Source: Rhodoferax sp.
Lineage (GTDB): Bacteria; Pseudomonadota; Gammaproteobacteria; Burkholderiales; Burkholderiaceae_C
Assembly: GCF_028688795.1 (NCBI RefSeq)
Contig: NZ_JAQTXM010000011.1
Coordinates: 1-64,000 of the forward strand
Direction of reading: 5' to 3'
DNA: 64,000 nt
A program made the translations under genes and the position numbers. Shown here piece by piece: positions 1 to 8,449 of the stretch. The notes below the pieces were generated by a model that had not been told where the DNA came from, ran no database searches, and saw only the letters and a list, made by a program, of their open reading frames with translations. Position 1 is the stretch's first letter. Each line of letters begins with the position of its first letter.

Positions 1-2
1 TT

Positions 3-176
3 CAGAACAACAGCGTTGATTTCATTGAGCTATTTCTAATGGATGCCATTAGAAATCCACAAGAAAATGTGAGCAGTTATTGTGCCGCCAAAGTCGGCAG
101 AAGTCCTAATGAACAATCTCGGTTTATTGCACTTGAAAGTGCCCTGTCGTTGCCAGCGCAACTCGGCAATCCATGA
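3..176 (+). CDS. 3' end of an unknown protein (partial, starts before window)
   Basis: Open frame from nt 3: QNNSVDFIELFLMDAIRNPQENVSSYCAAKVGRSPNEQSRFIALESALSLPAQLGNP*, ending 25 bp before imuA; family not recognised. Confidence 0.45.
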   Translation, partial: QNNSVDFIELFLMDAIRNPQENVSSYCAAKVGRSPNEQSRFIALESALSLPAQLGNP

Positions 177-201
177 CGCTGTTATGGCGTCGGGTGACTG
201 A

Positions 202-918
202 GTGGCCATGGCAGCAGCAGCCACGCATGACTTTGGCGATGCCGTCTGGCGTGCCGACGCCCTGGCGCGCCACGCCAGTCCGGCCGGTGTGGTGGCCACT
301 GGCCATGCGCTGCTGGACGCCGAGCTGCCCGGCGGTGGCTGGCCCGTGGGGGGTTTGTGCGAGATTTTGCAAAGCCACAGCGCCCAAAGTGAGTGGCGCT
401 TGCTGCTGCCGGCCTTGTGTACCGCACAGCAAGGCACCAGGCCAACCGCTGCACAGTGGGTGGTGCTGATCGGCCCGCCGCATGTGCCGTTTGGTCCGGC
501 CCTGGCCGCACAGGGGCTTGATGTGCGGCGTCTGCTATGGGTCAAGGAACAAGCCCCTGCCGAGCGGCTGTGGACCGCAGAGCAAGCCTTGCGTTGCGAA
601 GGCGTGGCTGCCGTGCTGGCCTGGTTGCCGCAGGTGCAGGCAGCGCAACTGCGACGGCTGCAAATGGCCGCCCTGACACACGCCAAGCTGCTGTTTGTGA
701 TGCGCCCGGCGGCGGCACGGCACGAGTCGTCGCCGGCCGTGCTGCGGCTGCTGTTGCCGACACCGTCACAAGAGGCCAGCCCGTGTGCTGATCTCGACGC
801 CCTGCACATTCAGGTGCTCAAGCGCCGCGGGCCACCGCTGGCAGGCGCCTTGGCCCTGTTTGCCCGCGCCGCAGACAAGTGGGAGCGCCAGCATGCACTG
901 GATTGCCTTGCAGCCTGA
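202..918 (+). CDS. imuA: Translesion synthesis-associated protein ImuA (RecA/SulA-like)
   Basis: 238 aa; 'HALLDAELPGGGWPVGGLCEI' and RecA-like core, followed by overlapping imuB. Confidence 0.8.
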   Translation: MAMAAAATHDFGDAVWRADALARHASPAGVVATGHALLDAELPGGGWPVGGLCEILQSHSAQSEWRLLLPALCTAQQGTRPTAAQWVVLIGPPHVPFGPALAAQGLDVRRLLWVKEQAPAERLWTAEQALRCEGVAAVLAWLPQVQAAQLRRLQMAALTHAKLLFVMRPAAARHESSPAVLRLLLPTPSQEASPCADLDALHIQVLKRRGPPLAGALALFARAADKWERQHALDCLAA

Positions 919-2461
919 ACCCGTGCCTGCCGATGGGGCCGACAGCCTCACCGACCCCGTCACCGCTTTGGGCTGGTGGGCGCTGCGCTACACGCCCAAG
1001 GTGGCGCGCACAGGCGATGTGCTGCTGCTAGAGGTGGCGGCCAGCGCCCGGCTGTGGGGTGGCCTGCCTGCGCTGCTACAGCATATTCTTACATCAAATC
1101 AGCCTGCAGACCTTTATAAATATGCGCAAGCAGCTACGTCTTTAATAGCATTGGCAGCGCTTGAGGTGAGGCCATCCAGCGCCCTGCAGCCTGTCAAGCC
1201 GATGCTGGGAAAACGCCTGCCTGAGACAAGGCCGCTGGCAACAGGTCTGCCCGCACACAACCCACCCCTGAATAGCCAGTCAGCAAATGACTTGGCCGGC
1301 ATCCATCCATCTGTGGACAAGCTAACGCCAGACGACTTGCCGCTGCATGCCTTGGCCGCCGCCCAGCCGCACCTTGACACCCTGGCGCGCTTGGGCGTGA
1401 CCACCTGGGGCCAGTTGCGCGCGCTGCCGCGTGGCGGCGTCAGCCGGCGGTTTGGCGCGGCGCTGCTTGACGCACTCGACCAAGCCTACGGCGAGCGTCC
1501 CGACCTTTACCCCTGGCTGACGCTGCCCGAGGTGTTTGAGGCGTCGCTGGAACTCAGCGCCCAGGTTGAAAGTGCCCCCGCCCTGCTGTTTGCCGCGCGC
1601 CGTTTGCTAGCGCAGCTTAAGGTCTGGCTGCAGCTGCGCCACCGCGGTGTGCTGGCGCTGGAGCTCCGGTGGCAAATGGATGAACGCCGCCACACCGACC
1701 ATCAGGGCACGCTCCTGCTGCGCACTGCCCAGCCGACACAAGACAGCAGCCATTTGCAGCGCCTGCTGGGCGAACATCTGGCGCATGTGAGCTTGCCCGC
1801 ACCGGCCCACACCTTGCGCCTGCGCACACTGGAAACCGCCGCCCTGTCCCATGACAGCGCCAGCTTGTTGCCTGATGCCGTGAGCACGGGTGACAGCCTG
1901 GCGCAGATGGTGGAGCGCCTGAGCGCCCGCTTAGGGCCAGAGCAGGTGCTGCAACTGCAGCCGCGTTTGGACCACCGGCCCGAGCAGATGCAGACATGGC
2001 AAAAAGCCGCTACACAGTTAATAGCTGCTCACGCTTATGAAACAAGGGCTACAAGCCAAAAATGCTTAAAAATTCCAAACACATCCGTTGTCACGGCGGG
2101 TTGTGGGCTGGGTTCTGCCGATGCGACGCAAAGCCAAGCTGCGCCCGTGCCGGTATCTACGCCAGCGTCCGCGTGGGTGTCAGGCGGTGGTTCCTGGGCG
2201 CAGCCGCTGGCCCCCACCTGGCTGCTGCAAGCGCCCCTGAAACTGGCGCTGCGCCAGCAGCAGCCGCAATACCGGGGGCCGTTGACCTTGCTGACTGGCC
2301 CGCAGCGCATCGAATCCGGTTGGTGGGGCGGCGGCGATCTGGCGCTGCGAGACTACTTTGTGGCACGCAGTGCACAGGCCGAGCTGTTGTGGATTTACCG
2401 CGAGCGGCTGCCAGACGCACAAGCAGCGTCCGCTTGGTATCTGCATGGCATCTTTGCCTGA
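893..2461 (+). CDS. imuB: ImuB, Y-family DNA polymerase-like protein
   Basis: Start ATG at 893 (MHWIALQPEP) overlaps the imuA 3' end; 'LARLGVTTWGQLRALPRGGVSRRFG' HhH-type region; C-terminal 'GPQRIESGWWGGGDLALRDYFVARSAQAELLWIYRE' is typical of ImuB. Confidence 0.85.
   Translation: MHWIALQPEPVPADGADSLTDPVTALGWWALRYTPKVARTGDVLLLEVAASARLWGGLPALLQHILTSNQPADLYKYAQAATSLIALAALEVRPSSALQPVKPMLGKRLPETRPLATGLPAHNPPLNSQSANDLAGIHPSVDKLTPDDLPLHALAAAQPHLDTLARLGVTTWGQLRALPRGGVSRRFGAALLDALDQAYGERPDLYPWLTLPEVFEASLELSAQVESAPALLFAARRLLAQLKVWLQLRHRGVLALELRWQMDERRHTDHQGTLLLRTAQPTQDSSHLQRLLGEHLAHVSLPAPAHTLRLRTLETAALSHDSASLLPDAVSTGDSLAQMVERLSARLGPEQVLQLQPRLDHRPEQMQTWQKAATQLIAAHAYETRATSQKCLKIPNTSVVTAGCGLGSADATQSQAAPVPVSTPASAWVSGGGSWAQPLAPTWLLQAPLKLALRQQQPQYRGPLTLLTGPQRIESGWWGGGDLALRDYFVARSAQAELLWIYRERLPDAQAASAWYLHGIFA
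1083..1151 (-). repeat. Dispersed ~60 bp repeat, in-frame inside imuB (copy 1)
   Basis: Reverse complement CAATGCTATTAAAGACGTAGCTGCTTGCGCATATTTATAAAGGTCTGCAGGCTGATTTGATGTAA. Confidence 0.7.
2014..2075 (+). repeat. Dispersed ~60 bp repeat, in-frame inside imuB (copy 2)
   Basis: CAGTTAATAGCTGCTCACGCTTATGAAACAAGGGCTACAAGCCAAAAATGCTTAAAAAT. Confidence 0.75.
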
Positions 2462-2566
2462 AGGACAACGGATTAACGTGGCATGCCGCCGTGATGAACC
2501 GTTCACGTCATTGCAAACAACGTGAAGCAATCCATGACTTCCGGACTGCCTAGACTCCCGCGCCAA

Positions 2567-3391
2567 TCAGCGCGCTTGGGCGCGCCGGGGTTTTGGCTTT
2601 TTGCTGCTGTCGCCTTCAGCGATTTTTTTGACCTGCGCCTGTTTTTCCTTGTCGCATTGGTCCAGGCACAGCAGGGCATCGACATACGACGTGAACCGGT
2701 TCAGGTAATCAGGCGATACCTCACGCATCACCGCCAGTGAGCGCAGTACAAGCCTGTGTGGATTGAGCGGCCCGGCGTTTTTGGGGGCCTGCTCCAGCGC
2801 TTGGGTAACCCGCTTGGCCACGCTGATTTTGGACCAGGTGTTTCTGAAATATTGCGTGGCATTGGGCTCGGGATGCTGCCCGGCAGGTCCTGCAAAACGC
2901 TGCGCCTCTGTCGCCCCCATTGGCTCCAGGGTCTGCCCAATGGCTTGCCCAGACACACGCTGTGTCAAGTCGCGGGTCAGGTCGCCCAAAGACGCAGGCT
3001 GCGCGTTGGTTGTCAGGCCCCGAATGCGTTGCTTCACGCCTCTGGCATCGCTTGTTTCAAGCAGCGGCTGCAGCTTTGCGGCAGTCTGCGGGGCCATTGG
3101 GTTGATGGCGTTTTGGGCATCAGCTTGCGCATGCGCAAAACGCGCTGTGAACGCCGCCAGCGCTTGCGCCAGTTTGCCGTCAAGCAGCGCCCTGACACGA
3201 CCTTGCTGGCCGCTGGCGCGGCGGGCCAGAACGCCAAGGTAATGCAGGCCGACCGGGTCAAACCGGTCTGCGCCGGCCTGGCGCAAAGCGGCCAAGGCCG
3301 CGCCGACATCTGCGGGTTGGTCTGCCTGCGGTGCTGACCTCTCGCGGTGGTTGGCCTCAATCACGTCATTCACCTCAAACACCTCACTCAA
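2567..3391 (-). CDS. DUF2894-like protein (possible Zorya accessory protein)
   Basis: 274 aa; 'ADRFDPVGLHYLGVLARRASGQQGRVRALLDGKLAQALAAF'; last gene of overlapping operon (4-bp overlap with the OmpA-like gene). Confidence 0.65.
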   Translation of the reverse strand: MSEVFEVNDVIEANHRERSAPQADQPADVGAALAALRQAGADRFDPVGLHYLGVLARRASGQQGRVRALLDGKLAQALAAFTARFAHAQADAQNAINPMAPQTAAKLQPLLETSDARGVKQRIRGLTTNAQPASLGDLTRDLTQRVSGQAIGQTLEPMGATEAQRFAGPAGQHPEPNATQYFRNTWSKISVAKRVTQALEQAPKNAGPLNPHRLVLRSLAVMREVSPDYLNRFTSYVDALLCLDQCDKEKQAQVKKIAEGDSSKKPKPRRAQAR

Positions 3392-4023
3392 GGAGCGGCT
3401 TTGGTGTTGCTGGTCTTGGGCACGGGCGCCATTTCAACGCGTCGGTTTTGCGCGCGCGCGGCATCGTCCGTGTTGGGGGCCAAGGGCTGCTCGGCACCAA
3501 AGGCAGCGGCAAAAACCATCGACGCGGGCATGCCGTCTTCAATCAAGGCCCGGGTCACGGTCAGCGCTCGCTGGGCTGACAACTCCCAGTTGTCGGCAAA
3601 TCGCGCGTTACCGTCGCGTATGGATCGGTCATCGGTGAAACCGCTCACCATCAGCAGCTCGTTGCGCGAGGCCAGATATGCTTGCAACGGTGCCACCAGG
3701 CTGCTCAGCAGCTGGCGGCCTTCGGGCTGCAGTTGGTCGGAATTCAGCGCAAACAAGACCCGGCCACTGATGCCAATGCGTCCGTTGTTCAAGGTGATGC
3801 GTCCGCTGGCCAGCGGAATGGCCAGGGCTTTTTCAAGGCTCATGCGGCGTTGTTCTTCAACCTGACGTTTTTGCACCTCGGCTTGCAGGCTGGTCTGCAG
3901 CTCCATTTGCACACCCAGAACACCCACCAAAATCAGCACAAAAGCCCCCAGCAGCCCCGACATCAGATCGCCAAAAACGGCCCAGACGGGCGCGGTTTGC
4001 TCGATACCGTCACTGTTTTCCAT
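3388..4023 (-). CDS. MotB/OmpA-like protein (ZorB-like)
   Basis: 211 aa; N-terminal single TM with an Asp at its start (VWAVFGDLMSGLLGAFVLILV), C-terminal OmpA-like peptidoglycan-binding domain (FALNSDQLQPEGRQLL...GFTDDRSI...QRALTVTRALI...NRRVEM). Confidence 0.8.
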   Translation of the reverse strand: MENSDGIEQTAPVWAVFGDLMSGLLGAFVLILVGVLGVQMELQTSLQAEVQKRQVEEQRRMSLEKALAIPLASGRITLNNGRIGISGRVLFALNSDQLQPEGRQLLSSLVAPLQAYLASRNELLMVSGFTDDRSIRDGNARFADNWELSAQRALTVTRALIEDGMPASMVFAAAFGAEQPLAPNTDDAARAQNRRVEMAPVPKTSNTKAAP

Positions 4024-6191
4024 CAGTTCACCTCTTGCGCAGACAAGGCCTGCTGACGCGGCAACTGGCGCAGTTCTTCAAAGATTTCCTTCTGCGACAG
4101 GGTGCTCAAGTCAATCAGTTCACGCGCCTGCGCCACGTAATAAGCCAGCTGCTCATCGCTGCGGGTCATGGACTTGTCCATGGCGACCTCGATGCGTTGC
4201 AGTTGGCTCAGCAGCTTCTCATTGGCCGCGCCAAACGATTGCACGGCAAAGCCAAAGGTTTCACCCAGGCTGGAGACCTCCACCGCACTGCTGTTGACGT
4301 GGGCGGCCACGTCGGCCAGTTTGCCGGTTTCCACACCCAGCTGGTCGGCAAACTGGCTGCTGACGGTGTTGAGTGCTACTGCTGAAGAGGCCACCAGCGT
4401 GTCGATCACCGCGCGCTGCTCAGCGGCGGCGTGGTGGATGGCCTCCAGCAATGAATTCAGCGTGGCCATGATGCGGCTGCGCTCTTCCAGCAGCTCGTTG
4501 TCGCGCACCAGGCTGCCCGACATCTCCTGGCGCAATTGCCCAATGACCTCGGCGGCCGCCCGGGGTGCTTCTGAGGCGGTGGCGATGAGCCGCGTGATGG
4601 GTGCTTCCAGCGCGGTGCCCAGTGTGGCCAGATGGCCGACCATGGCCGCCTGCAAGTCGCCCAGCCGGTTGACCGCCGCCAAGCCGCGCTGCGCTTCGTC
4701 ATCTCTGAGCGCGCCAAGTTCGCTGCGCAACAGGCTGGCCAGCTGGTCCATGCGCTCACCGTGCTGCGTGAGCCAGTCGGCCTCTGCCGCAATGCGGCTG
4801 TAGCCTTGCGTTTCTGAAGCGGTCACCAGCCGCGAGATGTCACTCAACGTGGCGCTGGCGCTCAATTTCGCCTGTTCGGTGATGCCGTGCGCGGTGTCGA
4901 CCAGCGTGCTGCAGATGTGCTGCTGCTGGGCCAGCGTTTGCGCCCCGGCCTGTTGCCATTCTTGCTGCAGGTTTGCTGCCATGGCGTCGAGTGAGCCAAT
5001 CCACGCCTGCTGGCGTTGCTGATCAAGCGCCGCCTGATCGACCTGCAGCGTGGCGTAGGCTTGGTTGATTGAGGTCAACAGCGATGTGGCGCGCTGCTCA
5101 AAGGTGTCGGCAAAGCCGCTCAGGGATTGACCAACACCACTGACCATGCTGGCGCTGCTGCGTTCGTGGCTGGCCAACGCCGCCGTCCAGTTGTCGGTGA
5201 CGGTGGCAGCGGTGACAGCGAGACTGGCCGCCAACCCATCAAGTTGCGTTTGTGCGGTGTCGATCAAGCGGGTGTGCAACAGCCGAGCTTCTTGCGCCAT
5301 GCCAGTCATGGCGGTCTCGACCATGGGTTTGAGGCTGTCGCTGGCCACGTGGGCACTTTGCGCCAGACTGTCCTTGAGGGACTGGCCCACGGAAGACGCC
5401 AGTTCGCTGTAAATGCCCTTGACCTCGCTGTGAAAGCTGGTCTGGTTGCTGGTCAGCTGGGTATTGAGCTGCTGGCTCATGTGGGCCATCTGAGTCATCA
5501 TGGTCTGCAATTTGTCAACCACTTCAGGCAGGGCCTGGGCTTGGTACTGCAGCGCCTTGTAGGTTTCCTGGCGTTGGTGGGTGAGTGAAAAACTGCGCAA
5601 GCTGGTGGCCAGTTTGCTGTCAAGCAGTTGTGACGCCCGCAGCCTGTCGCCCCGACTGAGAGCCGACATCAGGCCCAGCATGGCAGATGTGGCCACGCCG
5701 GCCACTGAGGTGCCAAAGGCCAGCCCCAAGCCTTTGATGGGCGCAGCCAGCGCAGCGCGGATCGCCTGCAGGTCGGTCGTGCTTTCCAGTGAAAACGCGG
5801 CGCCGTTGAGCGTGACCACCATGCCCAGAAACGTGCCTAGCATGCCCAACATCACCAGTAGCCCCACCAGGTAAGGTGTCAGCACCGGGCCGGGCAAGCC
5901 AATGCGTTCGCCTTCAATGCGCAGGCGCACCGGGTTTTGCAAGGAAGCATGCACGCCGTCAAGCCAGTCCCCCAGGCTTGCCAGCTGCTCAGGAATAGCC
6001 GCCAGCGCTGACGACAGCGTGGCCGTGGCTCGGCCGTACTGGCGCAATTCAAGCGCGCCGAACACGTACACGGCGGCAATCAACAGCGTCATCGTCAGCG
6101 CCAAGAGATGCGAGCCGATGAACCCGGTGCCGACCCAAACGACGGCCATGGCGCCCAACAAAAAGGCGCCGTTGAACAAATGTTTCTTCAT
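4023..6191 (-). CDS. MotA/TolQ/ExbB-like protein with long coiled-coil tail, DUF802-type (ZorA-like)
   Basis: 722 aa; N-terminal TM helices, 'PYLVGLLVMLGMLGTFLGMVVTL ... IKGLGLAFGTSVAGVATSAMLGLMSAL' MotA/ExbB signature, followed by >450 aa Ala/Gln-rich predicted coiled coil. Confidence 0.8.
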   Translation of the reverse strand: MKKHLFNGAFLLGAMAVVWVGTGFIGSHLLALTMTLLIAAVYVFGALELRQYGRATATLSSALAAIPEQLASLGDWLDGVHASLQNPVRLRIEGERIGLPGPVLTPYLVGLLVMLGMLGTFLGMVVTLNGAAFSLESTTDLQAIRAALAAPIKGLGLAFGTSVAGVATSAMLGLMSALSRGDRLRASQLLDSKLATSLRSFSLTHQRQETYKALQYQAQALPEVVDKLQTMMTQMAHMSQQLNTQLTSNQTSFHSEVKGIYSELASSVGQSLKDSLAQSAHVASDSLKPMVETAMTGMAQEARLLHTRLIDTAQTQLDGLAASLAVTAATVTDNWTAALASHERSSASMVSGVGQSLSGFADTFEQRATSLLTSINQAYATLQVDQAALDQQRQQAWIGSLDAMAANLQQEWQQAGAQTLAQQQHICSTLVDTAHGITEQAKLSASATLSDISRLVTASETQGYSRIAAEADWLTQHGERMDQLASLLRSELGALRDDEAQRGLAAVNRLGDLQAAMVGHLATLGTALEAPITRLIATASEAPRAAAEVIGQLRQEMSGSLVRDNELLEERSRIMATLNSLLEAIHHAAAEQRAVIDTLVASSAVALNTVSSQFADQLGVETGKLADVAAHVNSSAVEVSSLGETFGFAVQSFGAANEKLLSQLQRIEVAMDKSMTRSDEQLAYYVAQARELIDLSTLSQKEIFEELRQLPRQQALSAQEVN

Positions 6192-6961
6192 GGGGGGGTG
6201 TTTGTCTCGTGGTGAAAGGCTTCAATGAGCCCCAAAGCGGGTTGCAGGCGAAGGTCAAGCTCGGCCAGCAACACCGTCTGCATTTCGTGGCCAAAGCGCA
6301 CCAGCCAGCTGGGTGGGTGCAGGCGCCTGGCTGGGGGCTCTGTGGCTTGGGTGTCGGTCTGTGTCTGCTGCTGCGCTTGGCGCAGTTGCTCAAAACGTCG
6401 CCTCAAAAGCAGGGGAACGGTGGCGAGCAACTTGCTCTCGCGCTCGCTCAGTATCTCGTCAAACACCGCGTCCAGCGCGGCCAACTGCTTGAGCGCGGGG
6501 GAGGTCCTGGCCAGCAACTCTCGCGCTGCAGCGCGCAGCGGACGAACGCTTGTCTCGATGGCGCGCTGGTGGGCCTGGTAGTAACGCCGATAGGGCTCAT
6601 AGGCGGTTGGGGTGTCCAGCGGCTCGCCAGGCTGCGGGTCGGGCAGCTCGATGTGGGTGTGACTGGTGTTGGGCGAGCCACACCCGGTGATCGCATTCTC
6701 AAGACTGGTGCGTGTTCGGGCCAATATTTCGGCAATGGTCACGCGCGCGACAGATGTCGCCCCAACGGGCAGAGCAGTCGGGCTGGCTGCTCTGGCGTTG
6801 TGCGCCGCATGCAGGGCAATGGACTCATGCAGGCTCAACCATAGCCCCAGCTTTTCGGCAAACGCGCCGCCTGGCTCGACTGCATCCACGAGGGTCAGGT
6901 CGGCAAGAACACGAATGAGGTTGGAGCTGTGGAGGTGTGTACGCGTGAGGACTCGCGTCAT
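6188..6961 (-). CDS. DUF3348-like protein (possible Zorya accessory protein)
   Basis: Start chosen at internal MTRVLTRTHLHSSNLIRVL; 'LADLTLVDAVEPGGAFAEKLGLWLSLHESIALHAAHNA' resembles DUF3348; 4-bp ATGA overlap with next gene. Confidence 0.65.
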   Translation of the reverse strand: MTRVLTRTHLHSSNLIRVLADLTLVDAVEPGGAFAEKLGLWLSLHESIALHAAHNARAASPTALPVGATSVARVTIAEILARTRTSLENAITGCGSPNTSHTHIELPDPQPGEPLDTPTAYEPYRRYYQAHQRAIETSVRPLRAAARELLARTSPALKQLAALDAVFDEILSERESKLLATVPLLLRRRFEQLRQAQQQTQTDTQATEPPARRLHPPSWLVRFGHEMQTVLLAELDLRLQPALGLIEAFHHETNTPP

Positions 6962-7201
6962 ATCGGAGGGGAAGGAATCGGGGGGATGGTGTGGGCGCTG
7001 AAGAATCCATCGACATCTAACGCCGCATCTTGCGGACATGCAAGATAAGTCTGATTTTACTGTCACATAAAGCGAGTGACAGATCAGTCCACTCCATCTG
7101 GATTTCATCAACCTTAAGCTATTTAAAAAATAGCAACAATCCTTTGTTTAAAAAGCACGACAAGCCAGTTTATATAAATTTCAGACTGCCTTGGACTGGT
7201 A

Positions 7202-7348
7202 TCAAACCGGGTATATCTTGACCGGGCGAGTAGCCACCGGAAATCCGGCTGCACCTAACGTGTCGGCAATGGCCTTGTTGGTGTCGAAATACACCTGCCA
7301 GAAGTGGTTGGTGTGGCAATAGGGACGCAACACCAGCAGGAAGATGCC
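7202..7348 (-). pseudogene. Remnant of MscS-family mechanosensitive channel C-terminus
   Basis: Minus-strand frame between in-frame stops reads GIFLLVLRPYCHTNHFWQVYFDTNKAIADTLGAAGFPVATRPVKIYPV*, resembling an MscS C-terminal domain; no upstream gene body. Confidence 0.45.
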
Positions 7349-7571
7349 TCATTGCCCTTGCGCCGTACTCAAGCAGATCACCCCCAATCCCCTCGTTTTC
7401 CCTCTCCCAAAAAAAATTTACAAATACCGATTGACAGAATTGATTCCATATTTCAGAATCCACCCCCACAGATCAACGAGTCCATACAGCGGACTCTGAC
7501 AACCGGAGACAGCGCATGTTGACGTATTCAACCCGTTCAGGGTGTTTGAAATTCGCCCCTGGGAGCCACTG

Positions 7572-8447
7572 ATGCTGGCCGAATTCCTGCAATTTTTGTT
7601 TTCCGGCATCACCGTGGGTGCCACCTACGCGCTGGCCGCGTTGGGCTTCACGCTGATCTACAACGCCAGCAACGTCATCAACTTTGCCCAGGGTGAATTC
7701 ATCATGCTCGGCGGCATGCTGGCGGTGTACTTTTCGCAAGCCGGTCTGCCATTGCCGGTGGCTCTGATGCTGGCGATTCTTGTGCCGGCCATTGTGGGTG
7801 TGGTGCTTGAGAAACTGGCGATTGAGCCGGTCAAGGGCGCCGAGCCGGTCACGCTGATCATCATCACCATCGGTGCGTCGCTGGTGATTCGCGGTCTGAT
7901 TCAGGTTTGGCTGGGCAAAAACACTTTCAGCTTGCCTGCGTTTTCGGGCGATGTACCGCTGCACATTTTGGGCGCCACACTGATGCCGCAAAGCCTTTGG
8001 GTGCTGGGCGTTACTGCCATCGTGGTGGTGGCTCTGTGGTACTTTTTTAACCGCACGCTGCATGGCAAGGCGATGCTGGCCACATCCTTTAACCGGGTGG
8101 CGGCTGAGTTGGTGGGCATCAACACCAATTGGGTACTGTTCTTGAGTTTTGCCATGTCGGCCGCTTTGGGCGCGCTGGGTGGCATTCTGGTGACACCGCT
8201 CACGCTGACCTCTTATGACGTGGGCATCATGCTCGGCCTCAAAGGTTTTGTGGCTGCCGTGGTGGGTGGCTTGGGCAACGGCCTGGGTGCCGTGCTGGGC
8301 GGCTTGCTGGTGGGCATTCTGGAAGCCATGGGCGCGGGTTACATCTCGTCCGCCTACAAGGATGCCATGCCGTTTGTGCTGATCCTGCTGATTTTGTTCT
8401 TCATGCCGCGCGGTCTGTTTGGCGGCAAATCTACCGACCGGGTCTGA
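7572..8447 (+). CDS. livH: Branched-chain amino acid-type ABC transporter permease (LivH family)
   Basis: Multi-TM protein 'GATYALAALGFTLIYNASNVINFAQGEFIMLGGM'; start at internal ATG 7572. Confidence 0.88.
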   Translation: MLAEFLQFLFSGITVGATYALAALGFTLIYNASNVINFAQGEFIMLGGMLAVYFSQAGLPLPVALMLAILVPAIVGVVLEKLAIEPVKGAEPVTLIIITIGASLVIRGLIQVWLGKNTFSLPAFSGDVPLHILGATLMPQSLWVLGVTAIVVVALWYFFNRTLHGKAMLATSFNRVAAELVGINTNWVLFLSFAMSAALGALGGILVTPLTLTSYDVGIMLGLKGFVAAVVGGLGNGLGAVLGGLLVGILEAMGAGYISSAYKDAMPFVLILLILFFMPRGLFGGKSTDRV

Positions 8448-8449
8448 GC

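Noticed and set aside
32-56. Perfect inverted repeat ATTTCTAATGG-atg-CCATTAGAAAT near the window start
   Set aside because: Lies inside the open frame of the partial upstream CDS (ELFLMDAIRNP) with no T-tract; kept as coincidence unless found elsewhere as a repeat.
36-809. 257-aa minus ORF opposite imuA
   Set aside because: Ser/Ala/Cys/Arg-rich shadow ORF; imuA on the plus strand is supported.
4023-6191. Interpreting the MotA-like protein as flagellar MotA or TolQ/ExbB
   Set aside because: Too long (coiled-coil tail), no flagellar, TolR/ExbD or TonB neighbours; the ZorA-like reading fits better.
7115-7145. Possible twelfth repeat copy (TTAAGCTATTTAAAAAATAGCAACAATCC)
   Set aside because: Shares only AT-rich edge and AGCTATT; lacks the CGC...GGGCTAGAGGCC core.
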